Source of the DNA: Limnohabitans_A sp048020265 | Lineage (GTDB): Bacteria; Pseudomonadota; Gammaproteobacteria; Burkholderiales; Burkholderiaceae_C | Assembly (NCBI RefSeq): GCF_048020265.1 | Contig: NZ_CP171843.1 | Span: forward strand, 930,001-994,000 | Direction: 5' to 3' | DNA: 64,000 bases | Part shown: positions 1-10,000 of the stretch, piece by piece | How the letters are laid out: the number at the start of each line of letters is the position of its first letter | How positions within the stretch are numbered: position 1 is the stretch's first letter | Translations under genes and position numbers: made by a program | The notes under the pieces: model-generated | Databases searched by the model: none | What the model was told of the DNA's origin: nothing | The model's input: the letters and a program-made list of their open reading frames with translations, nothing else

Positions 1-1
1 G

Positions 2-358
2 GCCCAGGTCATTCACTGCCGTGATGCCTTTGTGGATGTGGCGGTGCCTGAAAGCCAGCTACACCACATGTCCCCTGGCACGCTGGTGCAATACCGCCTG
101 TTGGGCACCAGCGATTGGCTGCAGGGCAAAGTGCGCGCCACCAGTGGCAGCGGCAACACCGGTGTTGACTTGACCCTGGCCGCGCAGTTGCGTCGCGAGC
201 GCAACGAGGGCCGGGTGCTGGTCGATATTCGGCCGCAAGACTTGCCCCAACCCGAGTCCAGCCTGTGCTACGCCGGCCGCGTGGTGGATGTGAAGATTCC
301 GCGCAGCTGGAACCCCCAGATGTTGTTCAGCCGCGTGACCGCCATGGGCACAACATGA
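2..358 (+). CDS. Membrane-fusion / Alg44-HlyD-like protein, C-terminal part
   Basis: The reading frame is open from the window edge, so only the last 118 residues are present. The stretch with VAVPESQLHHMSPGTLVQYR and the later GRVVDVKIP resembles the periplasmic beta-barrel/lipoyl end of HlyD-type adaptor proteins, in which a short 'pG..v' turn is followed by a 'G.V..v' strand. It ends 7 bases before the next gene, a PilZ-containing polysaccharide synthase, so the two almost certainly form one operon. The pairing recalls alginate Alg8-Alg44, where Alg44 bridges the inner-membrane synthase to the periplasm. The family call is tentative because the N-terminal half lies outside the window. Confidence 0.55.
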   Translation, partial: AQVIHCRDAFVDVAVPESQLHHMSPGTLVQYRLLGTSDWLQGKVRATSGSGNTGVDLTLAAQLRRERNEGRVLVDIRPQDLPQPESSLCYAGRVVDVKIPRSWNPQMLFSRVTAMGTT

Positions 359-365
359 TCACCAC

Positions 366-2312
366 GTGATTGACGAGAACCTTATCCCGCTGCTGTTGGT
401 GCTGGGGCTGTTTGCCCTGTTGTGGGACACGCGCCGCGACCACCCTCATGTCAGGCTGGCGGTGACCCTGGTGCCTGCGGTGTTGTTGCTGCCTTACCTG
501 GTGTGGCGCGTGGGCTCGACCTTGCAGGTGGCGGGTGGGCAAGGCTGGCAGGCCCAAGCCTGGATCTGGGCGGTGGGCCTGATCGAGTTGCTGGCGCTTT
601 TGGAAGTGGGCACCTTTTTGCTGATCATGAGCCGCATCAACACCCGCAGCGCCCAGGCCGATGCGGTCGATGGCGCGGCCGTGTTGGGCCAGCCTGAGGT
701 GGATGTGTTCATTCCCACCTACAACGAGCCACTGGATGTGCTGGAGAAAACCATCCTGGGTGCGCAGGCCATCGATTACCCGAACAAGACGGTTTGGGTG
801 TTGGACGACGGCCGCCGCGATTGGTTACAGGCCTATTGCGCCCGCCACGGCGTGCGTTACCTGACGCGGCCCGACAACCTGCACGCCAAAGCGGGCAACC
901 TGAACCACGCGCTGCAGCACGCCCGAGGCGCGTTTGTGGCCGTGTTCGACGCCGATTTTGTGCCCTCACGCAGCTTCATTCGGCGCACCTTGGGCTTGTT
1001 TGTGGACGACAGCGTGGGCATTGTGCAAACGCCCCAGCACTTCTACAACAAAGACCCGATCCAGACCAATCTGGGCCTGATGCAGGACTATCCGGACGAG
1101 CAGCGTTTGTTTTTTGATCAGATGGCGGCTTCGCGTGACGCTTGGGAGGCCTCATTTTGCTGCGGCTCCTGCAGCATCATGCGGCGGCAGGCGCTGGATG
1201 CAGCGGGTGGCATCCCGACCGAGAGCATCACCGAGGACCTGCTTACCACCTTGGTCATGCTGCGCCAGGGCTACCGCACGGTGTACCTGAACGAGCGCCT
1301 GAGCATGGGTTTGGCGGCCGAGTCGATCGAGGGCTTTTTTGTGCAGCGTGAACGCTGGTGCCGGGGCGCCATCCAGTCGCTGTTTTTGCGTTGGGGGCCG
1401 TTGGGGCCAGGACTCACGCCCATGCAGCGCCTGCTGTTTTTCCCGACCAGCTGGCTCACCCAATATTTTGTGCGCCTGTTCTTGCTGCTCATCCCGCTGG
1501 CTTACCTCTTGCTGGGCTGGATGCCTTTGCAGTTCACCAACACGGGCGACCTGGTTCGCTTTCAGCTGCCCTTGCTGGCGGGGCTGTTTTTGGCGACCCG
1601 TTGGCTGGTGGGCTCGCACTACATCCCGCTGGTGTCGGTGCCTGCCAGCGTCTTTTCCAGCTTCAGGCTCGCACCAACGGTGCTGGCTTCGCTGATCAAG
1701 CCTTTTGGCAAACCCTTTCGCGTCACGCCCAAGGGTTCGATGTCGGTAGGCGGCCGGCAGGTCGACAGCGTCACCCTCACGCCGATTTTGCTCACTTTGG
1801 GCCTGACCTTGCTGGGGCTGTTGATCAATGTGACGCCCGAGCTGGCGGTGGTGCCTTTCACCGAATTTTTTCCGATCGCGGTGTTTTGGTCTGGCCTGAA
1901 TGTGTTTGCGCTGGCGCTGGCCGCGTTGCTGTGCATCGAAGGGCCGCGCCTGCGCCGCGAAGAGCGTTTTGAGCTGCAAGAACCTGCGCTGCTGCAATGG
2001 GGTGGTCAGTCCCTGCCCGTTTTGTTGGTGGATGCCAGCGTGGACGGGTTCCATTTGAGCGCTGACCCGGCCGGTTCAGCTTTGCCCGAGGGCAGCGATG
2101 ACCTCAGCCTGGTGATCCGGGAGGTGGGCGAGGTGCCGCTGCAGATCCTGCGCCGCTGGCCCGGTCGCTTGAGTGGGCGTTTTGTGCTCAGTGAAGCGCA
2201 GCGCGATGCGCTGATCCGCAAGCTGTTCAGTGGCAACTACAGCAACCACGTCAGTCGGGTGCAAAGCTGGCGCAAATTGCTGCACCGCATGTGGCTCAAG
2301 GCCATGCGGTGA
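366..2312 (+). CDS. Cellulose-synthase-like GT2 glycosyltransferase with C-terminal PilZ domain
   Basis: This is a membrane-embedded processive glycosyltransferase of the BcsA/Alg8 type (648 aa) that would polymerise a beta-linked exopolysaccharide from nucleotide sugar. Visible catalytic signatures are DD at about residues 147-148, DAD at 195-197, TED at 289-291 and QRERW at 327-331. Hydrophobic spans lie before and after the GT domain, and an FRVTPKG segment typical of BcsA follows. The C-terminal region carries both PilZ signatures, RREER (RxxxR) and DASVDG (DxSxxG), so c-di-GMP activation is predicted. The start is GTG at 366; the upstream ATG at 355 runs into a stop after four codons. 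It follows the adaptor gene directly. The polymer cannot be named from sequence. Confidence 0.85.
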   Translation: MIDENLIPLLLVLGLFALLWDTRRDHPHVRLAVTLVPAVLLLPYLVWRVGSTLQVAGGQGWQAQAWIWAVGLIELLALLEVGTFLLIMSRINTRSAQADAVDGAAVLGQPEVDVFIPTYNEPLDVLEKTILGAQAIDYPNKTVWVLDDGRRDWLQAYCARHGVRYLTRPDNLHAKAGNLNHALQHARGAFVAVFDADFVPSRSFIRRTLGLFVDDSVGIVQTPQHFYNKDPIQTNLGLMQDYPDEQRLFFDQMAASRDAWEASFCCGSCSIMRRQALDAAGGIPTESITEDLLTTLVMLRQGYRTVYLNERLSMGLAAESIEGFFVQRERWCRGAIQSLFLRWGPLGPGLTPMQRLLFFPTSWLTQYFVRLFLLLIPLAYLLLGWMPLQFTNTGDLVRFQLPLLAGLFLATRWLVGSHYIPLVSVPASVFSSFRLAPTVLASLIKPFGKPFRVTPKGSMSVGGRQVDSVTLTPILLTLGLTLLGLLINVTPELAVVPFTEFFPIAVFWSGLNVFALALAALLCIEGPRLRREERFELQEPALLQWGGQSLPVLLVDASVDGFHLSADPAGSALPEGSDDLSLVIREVGEVPLQILRRWPGRLSGRFVLSEAQRDALIRKLFSGNYSNHVSRVQSWRKLLHRMWLKAMR

Positions 2313-2325
2313 GGGCAATCTGATT

Positions 2326-3480
2326 TCAGGCGCGAGCGAAGCGCTCAGCTGCCAGGTGCTTGGCCAAAGATTCAGGCAAGGCCAGGGGCTCGTGGTTGAG
2401 CCAGGCGGCGGTCAGTTCACCGCACAACACGGCCAGGCTGATGCCGCGTGCACCCATGCCCGTGCTCAGGCACAGGCCCGGCAGGCGCTGGCGGTCGACT
2501 GGGCCGACCGCAGGCAAGCGGTTGGGCAGGGTGCAGCGCAAACCTGCCCAGCCCTGTACCCGGTCCAGCCCGAATTGCCCGGCCATGGCCTGGCCCAAAG
2601 CGGGCAGCAGCGTGGCCAGGCGCAGTTGGTTGGCGGCGTGGTCTTCTTCGCGCACGGGGGTTTGCTCGCAGTTGCGCTCAAAGGTGGAGCCGATGAACCA
2701 GCCGGGCCCTCCCTCAGGCGTGGGCACGCCGCTGATGAAGCTGCCGTGGCCGTTGACCGGAAAAGCTGGCAGCAGCTGGCGCTGGGCATCGGTCAAGTGG
2801 GCCATATGGCCAAAACTGACTTGTCCGCGCAAAGGGTTCAGCGGCACGGCAAAGCCGGGCAGGGGTTGCAGCAATGCCAGACTGTCAAATGCGCTGGCCA
2901 CCACCAGCCAAGGGGCCTGGCCCAGCGTTTGGCCTTGGGCATCGGTCACGGCCCATTGCTCGCCGCGCCGCTCGATGCCTTGCACCTGCTGGCCCCAGCG
3001 CACCTGCACGCCCGGTGTTTGCAGCTGCGCGGCCACCAGCTGCCGGGGTCGAATCCAGCCCGCTTGCGCATGCCAAAGTGCGGGCGAGCCGGGTGGCAGG
3101 CCAGCCGCAGCGATTTGCGCTGGAGTTGCCGGGGTGCTGTGCTGATCGGTGTTGTCCGCAGGCAATCTGCGTTTGTCCGCCAAGTTGTGTTCCAGAACGC
3201 CGCTCAGGGCCCAGTCGGTGCCGCTGTGCAGCAAGGTCTGGGCGCGTTGCAGGGTGGCTTGCACGCCTGCACGCGTGATGCGCGAGAGCACGTTGTCGTC
3301 GGGTGAAACATGCGGCGCTGCCAAACCCGCAGGCAGGCCCGATGCGCCAGCACCCACGCCCTGGGCTTGGTCGAGCACAGTGACGGCCCAGCCCCGTACA
3401 GCCAGGCTGTGCGCCACAGCCGAGCCAGACAAGCCCGCACCGATCACCAGCGCTTCGCGCTCGTCGAGTGGTGAGCTCAA
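2326..3480 (-). CDS. FAD-dependent oxidoreductase, MnmC2-like (DAO family)
   Basis: A D-amino-acid-oxidase-fold flavoprotein of 384 aa. The N-terminal Rossmann motif VIGAGLSGSAVAHSL binds FAD, and the internal PLNPLRGQVSFG and the late STGMGARGISLA match the C-terminal (MnmC2) half of the tRNA 5-methylaminomethyl-2-thiouridine enzyme MnmC. MnmC2 oxidatively removes the carboxymethyl group from cmnm5s2U. The MnmC1 methyltransferase half is absent: an in-frame stop, which is also the stop codon of yggX, lies 12 codons upstream. This is therefore a stand-alone oxidase. The likely start is TTG at 3480; no ATG fits. It lies downstream of yggX on the same strand. Another amino-acid oxidase role cannot be excluded. 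Confidence 0.75.
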   Translation of the reverse strand: MSSPLDEREALVIGAGLSGSAVAHSLAVRGWAVTVLDQAQGVGAGASGLPAGLAAPHVSPDDNVLSRITRAGVQATLQRAQTLLHSGTDWALSGVLEHNLADKRRLPADNTDQHSTPATPAQIAAAGLPPGSPALWHAQAGWIRPRQLVAAQLQTPGVQVRWGQQVQGIERRGEQWAVTDAQGQTLGQAPWLVVASAFDSLALLQPLPGFAVPLNPLRGQVSFGHMAHLTDAQRQLLPAFPVNGHGSFISGVPTPEGGPGWFIGSTFERNCEQTPVREEDHAANQLRLATLLPALGQAMAGQFGLDRVQGWAGLRCTLPNRLPAVGPVDRQRLPGLCLSTGMGARGISLAVLCGELTAAWLNHEPLALPESLAKHLAAERFARA

Positions 3481-3516
3481 GGGATCAAACAGCAGGGGGT
3501 CAAGCGCAGCGAGGCA

Positions 3517-3792
3517 TCAGCCCGCTGCGGGTGGCACATAGCCTTGGGCGGCGTCGGCGCCATCGCCGAAAAAGTGGTTTTCCATCTGGCGGGCCAGGTA
3601 TTGGCGGGCCCGCAGATCGGCCAGGTTCAGGCGGTTTTCATTGACCAGCATGGTCTGGTGCTTGAGCCAGTCGGCCCAGGCTTGCTTGCTCACGCCTTCC
3701 CAGATGCGTTTGCCCAGCTCGCCGGGGTAGGGCGGAAAATCCAGGCCTTCAGCTTCTTTGCCGAGTTTGATGCATTGAACGGTACGTGCCAT
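3517..3792 (-). CDS. yggX: Probable Fe(2+)-trafficking protein YggX
   Basis: A 91-aa protein matching the YggX family along its whole length: MARTVQCIKLGKEAEGLDFP at the start, then PGELGKRIWE, the WADWLKHQTMLVNENRLNL stretch and the MENHFFG end. YggX helps protect Fe-S clusters and is implicated in iron trafficking under oxidative stress. The start chosen is ATG at 3792, which gives the family's usual length and keeps the conserved Cys near the N-terminus; a longer reading frame begins 28 codons upstream but lacks family support. The stop is 36 bases before the MnmC2-like gene on the same strand. Confidence 0.95.
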   Translation of the reverse strand: MARTVQCIKLGKEAEGLDFPPYPGELGKRIWEGVSKQAWADWLKHQTMLVNENRLNLADLRARQYLARQMENHFFGDGADAAQGYVPPAAG

Positions 3793-3994
3793 GGTGGTGT
3801 CGAGCCTTGATCTGTCTAAAGAAGCGCTGGTTATACGGATATAGAATTTCAGTATTTCCAGTTGGGAGCGGTTCACACGACAATCGGGTTTGATCCGTTT
3901 CCGTGTGGTCTTACAGGCCGTAACTGTAGCAAGCTTTCAGCATCCCCCAAGGGCATTGGGTCTCTGGTCCCGCCCCAACACAGACAAATATCAA

Positions 3995-4771
3995 ATGAGT
4001 GCATTTCTTGAAGAGCGCGTTTTGAGCGTTCACCACTGGACCGACCGCCTGTTCAGCTTCACCACCACCCGCGACCAGGCCCTGCGTTTTTCCAACGGCC
4101 ACTTCACCATGATCGGCCTGCGCGGCGACAACGGCAAACCGCTGTTGCGTGCTTACTCGATTGCCAGCGCCAATTACGAAGAGCACCTTGAATTTTTGAG
4201 CATCAAGGTGCCCGATGGCCCGTTGACCTCCAGGCTGCAGCACATCCAGGCGGGCGACACCATCGTGGTGGGCCGCAAGCCCACGGGCACCTTGCTGTGC
4301 GACTACCTGTTGCCCGGAAAAAACCTGTATTTGCTGTCCACTGGCACGGGTCTGGCCCCGTTCATGAGCATCATCCGCGATCCCGATACCTATGAGCGCT
4401 TTGAAAAAGTCATCCTGGTGCACGGCGTGCGCCAAGTCAACGAGCTGGCTTACCACGACTACATCACGAAAGAGCTGCCTGCCAACGAGTTTTTGGGCGA
4501 GATGGTCAGTCAGCAACTGCTGTACTACCCCACTGTGACCCGCGAGCCTTACAAACACCAGGGTCGGGTGACCGATCTGATAGAAAACGGTAAGTTGTTT
4601 GCAGATTTGGGCCTGCCCACGCTCAACCCAGAGACCGATCGGGTGATGATCTGCGGCTCCCCCGAAATGCTCAAGGACCTCAAGCGCATTTGTGAAGAGC
4701 GCGGCCTGAAAGAAGGCAACACCAGCACGCCTGGCGCTTTCGTCATCGAACGCGCGTTTGCCGAATCCTGA
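3995..4771 (+). CDS. fpr: Ferredoxin-NADP(+) reductase
   Basis: A 258-aa flavoprotein that shuttles electrons between NADPH and ferredoxin or flavodoxin. The FAD-binding motif RAYSIAS (RxYS type) lies near residue 50, the pyrophosphate/NADP loop STGTGLAPFMSI follows near residue 112, and the conserved VHGVR and MICGSPEM segments complete the reductase fold. The C-terminus ending in FVIERAF is typical of the proteobacterial Fpr subclass. The start at ATG 3995 is chosen because the upstream 35 codons lack similarity. It is divergent from yggX, another redox and iron gene. Gene boundaries and product are clear. Confidence 0.95.
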   Translation: MSAFLEERVLSVHHWTDRLFSFTTTRDQALRFSNGHFTMIGLRGDNGKPLLRAYSIASANYEEHLEFLSIKVPDGPLTSRLQHIQAGDTIVVGRKPTGTLLCDYLLPGKNLYLLSTGTGLAPFMSIIRDPDTYERFEKVILVHGVRQVNELAYHDYITKELPANEFLGEMVSQQLLYYPTVTREPYKHQGRVTDLIENGKLFADLGLPTLNPETDRVMICGSPEMLKDLKRICEERGLKEGNTSTPGAFVIERAFAES

Positions 4772-4854
4772 TCGGGCAGGGGTTTTGTGACAGGCCCCAC
4801 CGATGCGGCTTGGACACGGGCGCACAATGCGCCCGTTTGCTTTTGGAATTACCC

Positions 4855-5352
4855 ATGAATCTGACTTCCATCACCCCCCCACGCTGGATGGCTCTGATCG
4901 CCTTGTCGGGCATCGGGATGCTGATTTTTGGCCTCTATCTGCAGCATGTGGTGGGCCTGAACCCTTGCCCCATGTGCATCGTGCAGCGTTATGCCCTGAT
5001 CGGCGTGGTGCTGTTCGGGGCCATGGGTTGGCGTTTGCGTGGCTGGGGTTTGGCGGTATCGGCCTTGCTGCTGGCGTTGACGGCTGGTTTTGGGGCGTTC
5101 ACCGCTGCCCGCCAGAGCTGGTTGCAGTGGTACCCGCCAGAGATCGTGACCTGCGGGCGGGACTTTTACGGCATGGTCGAAAACTTCCCGATCAACCGCG
5201 CCATCCCCATGATCTTCAAAGGCAGCGGCGACTGCACCAAAATCGACTGGACCTTTCTGGGCGGCTCGATCGCCAACTGGTCGTTTGTCGCGTTCGTGGT
5301 GTTTGCGGTGGCCGGTCTTTGGATCGCGTACAGGGCATTCAAGAACCGCTGA
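4855..5352 (+). CDS. dsbB: Disulfide bond formation protein B
   Basis: A 165-aa inner-membrane protein that reoxidises DsbA by passing electrons to ubiquinone. Four hydrophobic spans are visible. The first periplasmic loop has the Cys pair CPMC (Cys38/Cys41). The second loop has the two further redox cysteines in TCGRD (Cys100) and GDCTK (Cys127), so all four catalytic cysteines are present. ATG at 4855 gives the normal family length. It stands 83 bases downstream of fpr on the same strand and is followed by a palindromic repeat rather than another co-directional gene. Confidence 0.95.
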   Translation: MNLTSITPPRWMALIALSGIGMLIFGLYLQHVVGLNPCPMCIVQRYALIGVVLFGAMGWRLRGWGLAVSALLLALTAGFGAFTAARQSWLQWYPPEIVTCGRDFYGMVENFPINRAIPMIFKGSGDCTKIDWTFLGGSIANWSFVAFVVFAVAGLWIAYRAFKNR

Positions 5353-5381
5353 TGTTCTTATCGGTCGCGTGACTCACCATT

Positions 5382-5470
5382 GCCGTCGTTGCGAGGAGCG
5401 AAGCGACGCAGCAATCCAGCTGTGGGTGGGCGGCATGCACTGGATCGCCACGCTTTGCTCGCGATGACAG
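5382..5470. repeat. REP-like palindromic intergenic repeat
   Basis: The two halves, one around CGTTGCGAGGAGCGAAGCGA and one ending in TTTGCTCGCGATGACAG, form an imperfect inverted repeat whose arms both end in (A/G)ATCCA. The arrangement is typical of REP/BIME-type elements that sit between genes in many proteobacteria. It lies between the convergent ends of dsbB and argA, where it could fold as a bidirectional terminator or mRNA-stabilising hairpin. Confidence 0.75.
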
Positions 5471-5583
5471 CTTAAGACGCAAACGATGACGAGCTCATGC
5501 GCTCGCCTGGGCGGGTTTCGGCCGCCGTTCAAGCGGTTGGCGGCCTTCACGCGGTCAGAAACCGCTCCCACACAGGCTCTGGT

Positions 5584-6930
5584 TCAGAGTTTCTTGACCA
5601 GCACCTGGCTCTTGCGGTCCCAGTTGTATTTGCGTTTGCGGGCCTCAGGCAGCCAGTCGGGGTCGACCTGCACAAAGCCGCGTTTGATGAACCAGTGCAT
5701 GGTGCGGGTGGTCAGCACAAAGATGCTTTTGAGGCCCATGGCGCGGGCGCGTTGCTCCACGCGCTTCAAAATCTTCTCGCCGTCACCCTGGCCCTGTGAC
5801 TGGGGCGACACCGTCAGCGCGGCCATCTCGGCCGTCTTGGCTTCGGGGTAGGGATAGAGCGCTGCGCAGGCAAAGATCACGCCGTCGTGGTCGATGATGG
5901 TGTAGTGGTCGATGTCGCGTTCGATCTCGGTGCGGTCACGCTTGACCAGGGTGCCGTCTTTCTCGAACGGCTCGATCAGCTGCAAGATGCCGCCCACGTC
6001 GTCGGCGGTGGCCTCGCGCAGTTCTTCGAGCTTTTCGTCCACCACCATGGTGCCGATGCCGTCGTGCACATACACCTCCAGCAGCAGCGAGCCGTCGACT
6101 GCAAAGGGCAGGATGTGCGAGCGCTCCACGCCTTCTTCGCAGGCTTTGACGCAGTGCTGCAGGTAAAAACCAATGTCGGTCGGCTCGGTCGGCGGGGGCA
6201 GCGAGGCCAGCAACTGTTTGGCCGCTGCCAGTGGCAGCTCGGTGTCGATGGGGTTGTCGTCGCTGGCGGGCTCACCCGGCTGCATGCGGATGCCCGGAAT
6301 CTCGGTCACAAAAATCAGTTTGTCGGCCTGCAGCTCGGCGGCCACGCTGGTGGCGACCTCTTCCATGGCCAGGTTGAAGGCCTCCCCCGTGGGCGAGAAG
6401 CCAAAGGGCGACAGCAGCACCATCGCCCCCATGTCCAGTGTGCGCATGATGCCGTCCACGTCCACCTTGCGCACCAGGCCCGAGTGCTGGAAATCCACGC
6501 CATCCACAATGCCCACGGGCCTTGCGGTGATGAAGTTGCCTGAAATCACCCGCACCGTAGAGCCCGCCATGGGGGTGTTGGGCAAGCCCTGGCTGAAAGC
6601 CGCTTCGATCTCGTAACGCAGCTGGCCTGCGGCTTCTTGCGCGCAATCGAGCGCCACGCTGTCGGTGATGCGGATGCCGTGTGAGTACTTGGGCGTGTGG
6701 CCTTTGGCGGCCAGTTGCTCGTTGACCTGCGGGCGAAAGCCGTGCACCAGCACGATCTTGACGCCCATGCTCTGGATCAGGGCCAGGTCTTGCGCCAGGT
6801 TTTGCAGCTTGCCCGCCGCAATCGCCTCGCCCGCGATGCCGACCACAAAGGTCTTGCCCCGGTGCATGTGGATGTAGGGGGCCACCGACCGGAACCAGGG
6901 CACAAAGGTGAAGTTGAAGACAGTGGACAT
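5584..6930 (-). CDS. argA: Amino-acid N-acetyltransferase (N-acetylglutamate synthase)
   Basis: A 448-aa ArgA that makes N-acetylglutamate from acetyl-CoA and glutamate, the first step of arginine synthesis and usually feedback-inhibited by arginine. The N-terminal half is an amino-acid-kinase-like regulatory domain (FRSVAPYIHMHRGKTFVVGI near the start, LVHGFRPQVN after it). The C-terminal about 150 residues are a GNAT domain with the acetyl-CoA loop QGQGDGEKIL and the TRTMHWFIKRGF end. ATG at 6930 is preferred over the TTG two codons upstream. It is divergent from hrpA. Confidence 0.95.
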   Translation of the reverse strand: MSTVFNFTFVPWFRSVAPYIHMHRGKTFVVGIAGEAIAAGKLQNLAQDLALIQSMGVKIVLVHGFRPQVNEQLAAKGHTPKYSHGIRITDSVALDCAQEAAGQLRYEIEAAFSQGLPNTPMAGSTVRVISGNFITARPVGIVDGVDFQHSGLVRKVDVDGIMRTLDMGAMVLLSPFGFSPTGEAFNLAMEEVATSVAAELQADKLIFVTEIPGIRMQPGEPASDDNPIDTELPLAAAKQLLASLPPPTEPTDIGFYLQHCVKACEEGVERSHILPFAVDGSLLLEVYVHDGIGTMVVDEKLEELREATADDVGGILQLIEPFEKDGTLVKRDRTEIERDIDHYTIIDHDGVIFACAALYPYPEAKTAEMAALTVSPQSQGQGDGEKILKRVEQRARAMGLKSIFVLTTRTMHWFIKRGFVQVDPDWLPEARKRKYNWDRKSQVLVKKL

Positions 6931-7019
6931 GGGCAATCTGGGGGCGGCAAAGGTGGCGGGGCGTCGGGCTGGGATAATCCCGAGCTGTTCTTGCCTTGAT
7001 TTTCACAGAAGTTTTCGCC

Positions 7020-10000
7020 TTGTCTGACACCCCCCTCCAAATCGACTTCCCCGAAGGCCTGCCCGTCTCGGCCCGCCGTGAAGAAATCATGGCCGCCATG
7101 GACCAGCACCAGGTCATCATCGTGTGCGGTGAAACCGGCTCGGGCAAGACCACCCAGCTGCCCAAAATTGCGCTGATGCTGGGGCGTGGACGCTTGAACG
7201 CCAAGCCCGGAGAGAAGGGCCGCCTGATCGGCCACACCCAGCCCCGGCGCATTGCGGCCAGCTCGGTGGCCAAGCGTATTGCGGAGGAATTGAAGACACC
7301 GCTGGGCGAGGTGGTGGGTTTCAAGGTGCGGTTTCAGGACCGTTTGAGCAAAAACGCCTCGGTCAAGCTCATGACCGACGGCATCTTGCTGGCCGAAACC
7401 CAGACCGACCCGCTGCTGCAGGCCTACGACACGATCATCATCGACGAGGCGCACGAACGCAGCCTGAACATCGACTTTTTGCTGGGCTACCTGCGACAAA
7501 TCTTGCCGCGCAGACCGGACCTCAAGATCGTGGTGACTTCGGCCACCATCGATGCCGACCGCTTTGCCAAACACTTTGCATCCCGCAACGGCCCGGCCCC
7601 GGTCATCATGGTGTCGGGCCGCACCTTCCCGGTCGAGCAGCGCTACCGCCCGTTTGAGGAGTCGCGTGACTACGGCCTGAACGAGGCCATGGCCGATGCC
7701 GTGGACGAACTCTGGCAAGGCGGGGCAGGCGGCGACATCCTGATCTTCTTGCCCGGCGAGCGCGAGATCCGCGAGGCCGCCGACCACCTGCGCAAACACC
7801 TGGCGCACCAGCCGCTCACGCGCAACGCCGAAGTGCTGCCGCTGTTTGCCCGCCTGTCACAGGCCGAGCAGGACCGGATTTTTGAAGCGTCCAACGGCCG
7901 TCGCATCGTGCTGGCCACCAACGTGGCCGAAACCTCGCTCACGGTGCCCGGCATCCGTTATGTGATCGACGCGGGCACGGCGCGGGTCAAGCGCTACAGC
8001 TTGCGCAGCAAGGTTGAGCAGCTGATGGTTGAGCCGATCAGCCAGGCGGCGGCCAACCAGCGTGCGGGCCGCTGCGGCCGCGTGGCCAACGGCATTTGCA
8101 TCCGCCTGTACGACGAAAAGGACTTTGCAGGCCGCCCGCGCTTCACCGACCCGGAAATTTTGCGCTCGTCTTTGGCAGGCGTGATCTTGCGCATGAAGTC
8201 GTTGCACTTGGGCGTGGTGGAAGACTTCCCGTTCATCGAAGCGCCGTCCAAACGCGCCATCACCGACGGCTACCAGCTCTTGGCCGAGCTGGGCGCGGTC
8301 GATGACGACAACGAACTCACCCCCATCGGCAAAGAGCTGGCCCGCCTGCCTCTGGACCCCCGCGTGGGCCGCATGATTTTGGAAGCGCGCCACCGCAGCG
8401 CGCTCGACGAAGTGCTGGTCATCGCCAGCGCCATGAGCGTGCAAGACGTGCGCGACCGCCCCATGGACGCCCAGGCCCAGGCCGACCAGGCGCACGCCAA
8501 GTTCGACGACGACAAGAGCGAATTCACGGGTTATCTCAAACTCTGGAAGTGGATTCATGACGCCCGAGGCGGCCCCAGACCAGGTGCTTCGACCGCCTCT
8601 GTCATACCCGCGAACGCGGGTATCCATGCCCCCCATGGACACCCGGTCAAGCCGGGTGTGACAAAGGGGGCGGGCATCCATGCCCCCGCATCCACCCACA
8701 AACTCAGCAACCGCCAATACGAGCAGCTGCTGCGCCAGAACTTCATCAACATCCGGCGCGTGCGCGAGTGGCGCGACACGCACACCCAGCTGCTCACCGT
8801 GGTGACCGAGCACCAATGGCGCATCAACACGCAGCCCGCCACGTATGAGCAGCTGCACCTGTCCATGCTGGCGGGCCTGCTCGGCAACGTGGGCTACAAG
8901 CTCGAAGATGAGGACGCCTATCTGGGCGCACGTGGCATCAAGTTCCACAAACACCCCGGCGCGCACCTCTCCAAAAAGCCGGGCCGCTGGATCGTGGTGG
9001 CCGAACTGGTGGAGACCACGCGCCTGTTTGGCCGGGGCATCGCGGCCATCGAGCCGCAGTGGTTGGAGCAAGTGGGCGCGCACCTGCTGCGCAAACAGGT
9101 GCTCGACCCGCATTGGGAAAAGAAATCGGCCGAAGTGGTGGCGCTGGAACGCGCCACGCTTTACGGCCTGGTGGTCTACAGCGGGCGGCGCACGGCCTAC
9201 AGCCGGGTGGACTTGCACGGCGCACGCGACATCTTCATCCGCGAAGCGCTGGTGGGCGACCAGTGGGAGACCAAGCTGCCTTTCCTGGCCGCCAACCACA
9301 AGATGATCGCCAAGGTCGAAGAGCTGGAGCACAAGTCGCGCCGTCAAGACGTGTTGGTGGACGACGAACTGATCTACGCCTTTTACGACCAGCAAATCCC
9401 GCCCGAAGTCTGCAGCGGCCGTTTGCTCGAAGAGTGGTATCGGCAAGAAAGCGTCAAGCAGCCGCGCCTGCTGATGCTCACCCGCGAAGAGTTGATGCGC
9501 CACGAAGCCGCAGGCATCACCACGCAGGCTTTCCCCAAACACATCCGCCTGGGCGGCACCGATTGCCAAGCCACTTATCTGCACGAGCCGGGCGATGCCC
9601 GCGATGGCGTCACGGTCACCGTGCCTTTGTTTGTGCTCAACCAAGTGAGCGAAGACCGCTGCGAATGGCTGGTGCCCGGCCTGCTCAAAGACAAAATTCA
9701 GGCGCTGCTCAAAAGCCTGCCGCAGCGCCCGCGCAGCCGCTTTGTGCCGCTGCCCGAATCGGCCACGCGCATCGCGGCCGAGTTGTCAGCCCCCGAGCTG
9801 TTTGGTGCCGGGTCGCTGACCGACGTGCTGCTCAAAAAAGTGCGCGACGAAACCAGTCTGGACGTCAAACGCACTGACTTCAAACACGACATGCTCAGCC
9901 CGCACTTGTTCATGAACCTGCTGGTGGTCGACGAGCACGGCCGCCAGCTGGGCATGGGCCGCAACCTGGGCGCCCTCAAAGGCGAGCTGGGCGCCAAAGC

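Noticed and set aside
6973..6978. GATAAT as a firm sigma-70 promoter for hrpA
   Set aside because: No acceptable -35 element at 16-18 bases upstream; kept only as a remark on the start codon.
7857..9644. Very long open frame antisense to hrpA
   Set aside because: High-GC codon bias opens the opposite frame. The product is His/Gln/Arg-rich without any domain, while the sense frame encodes a complete helicase.
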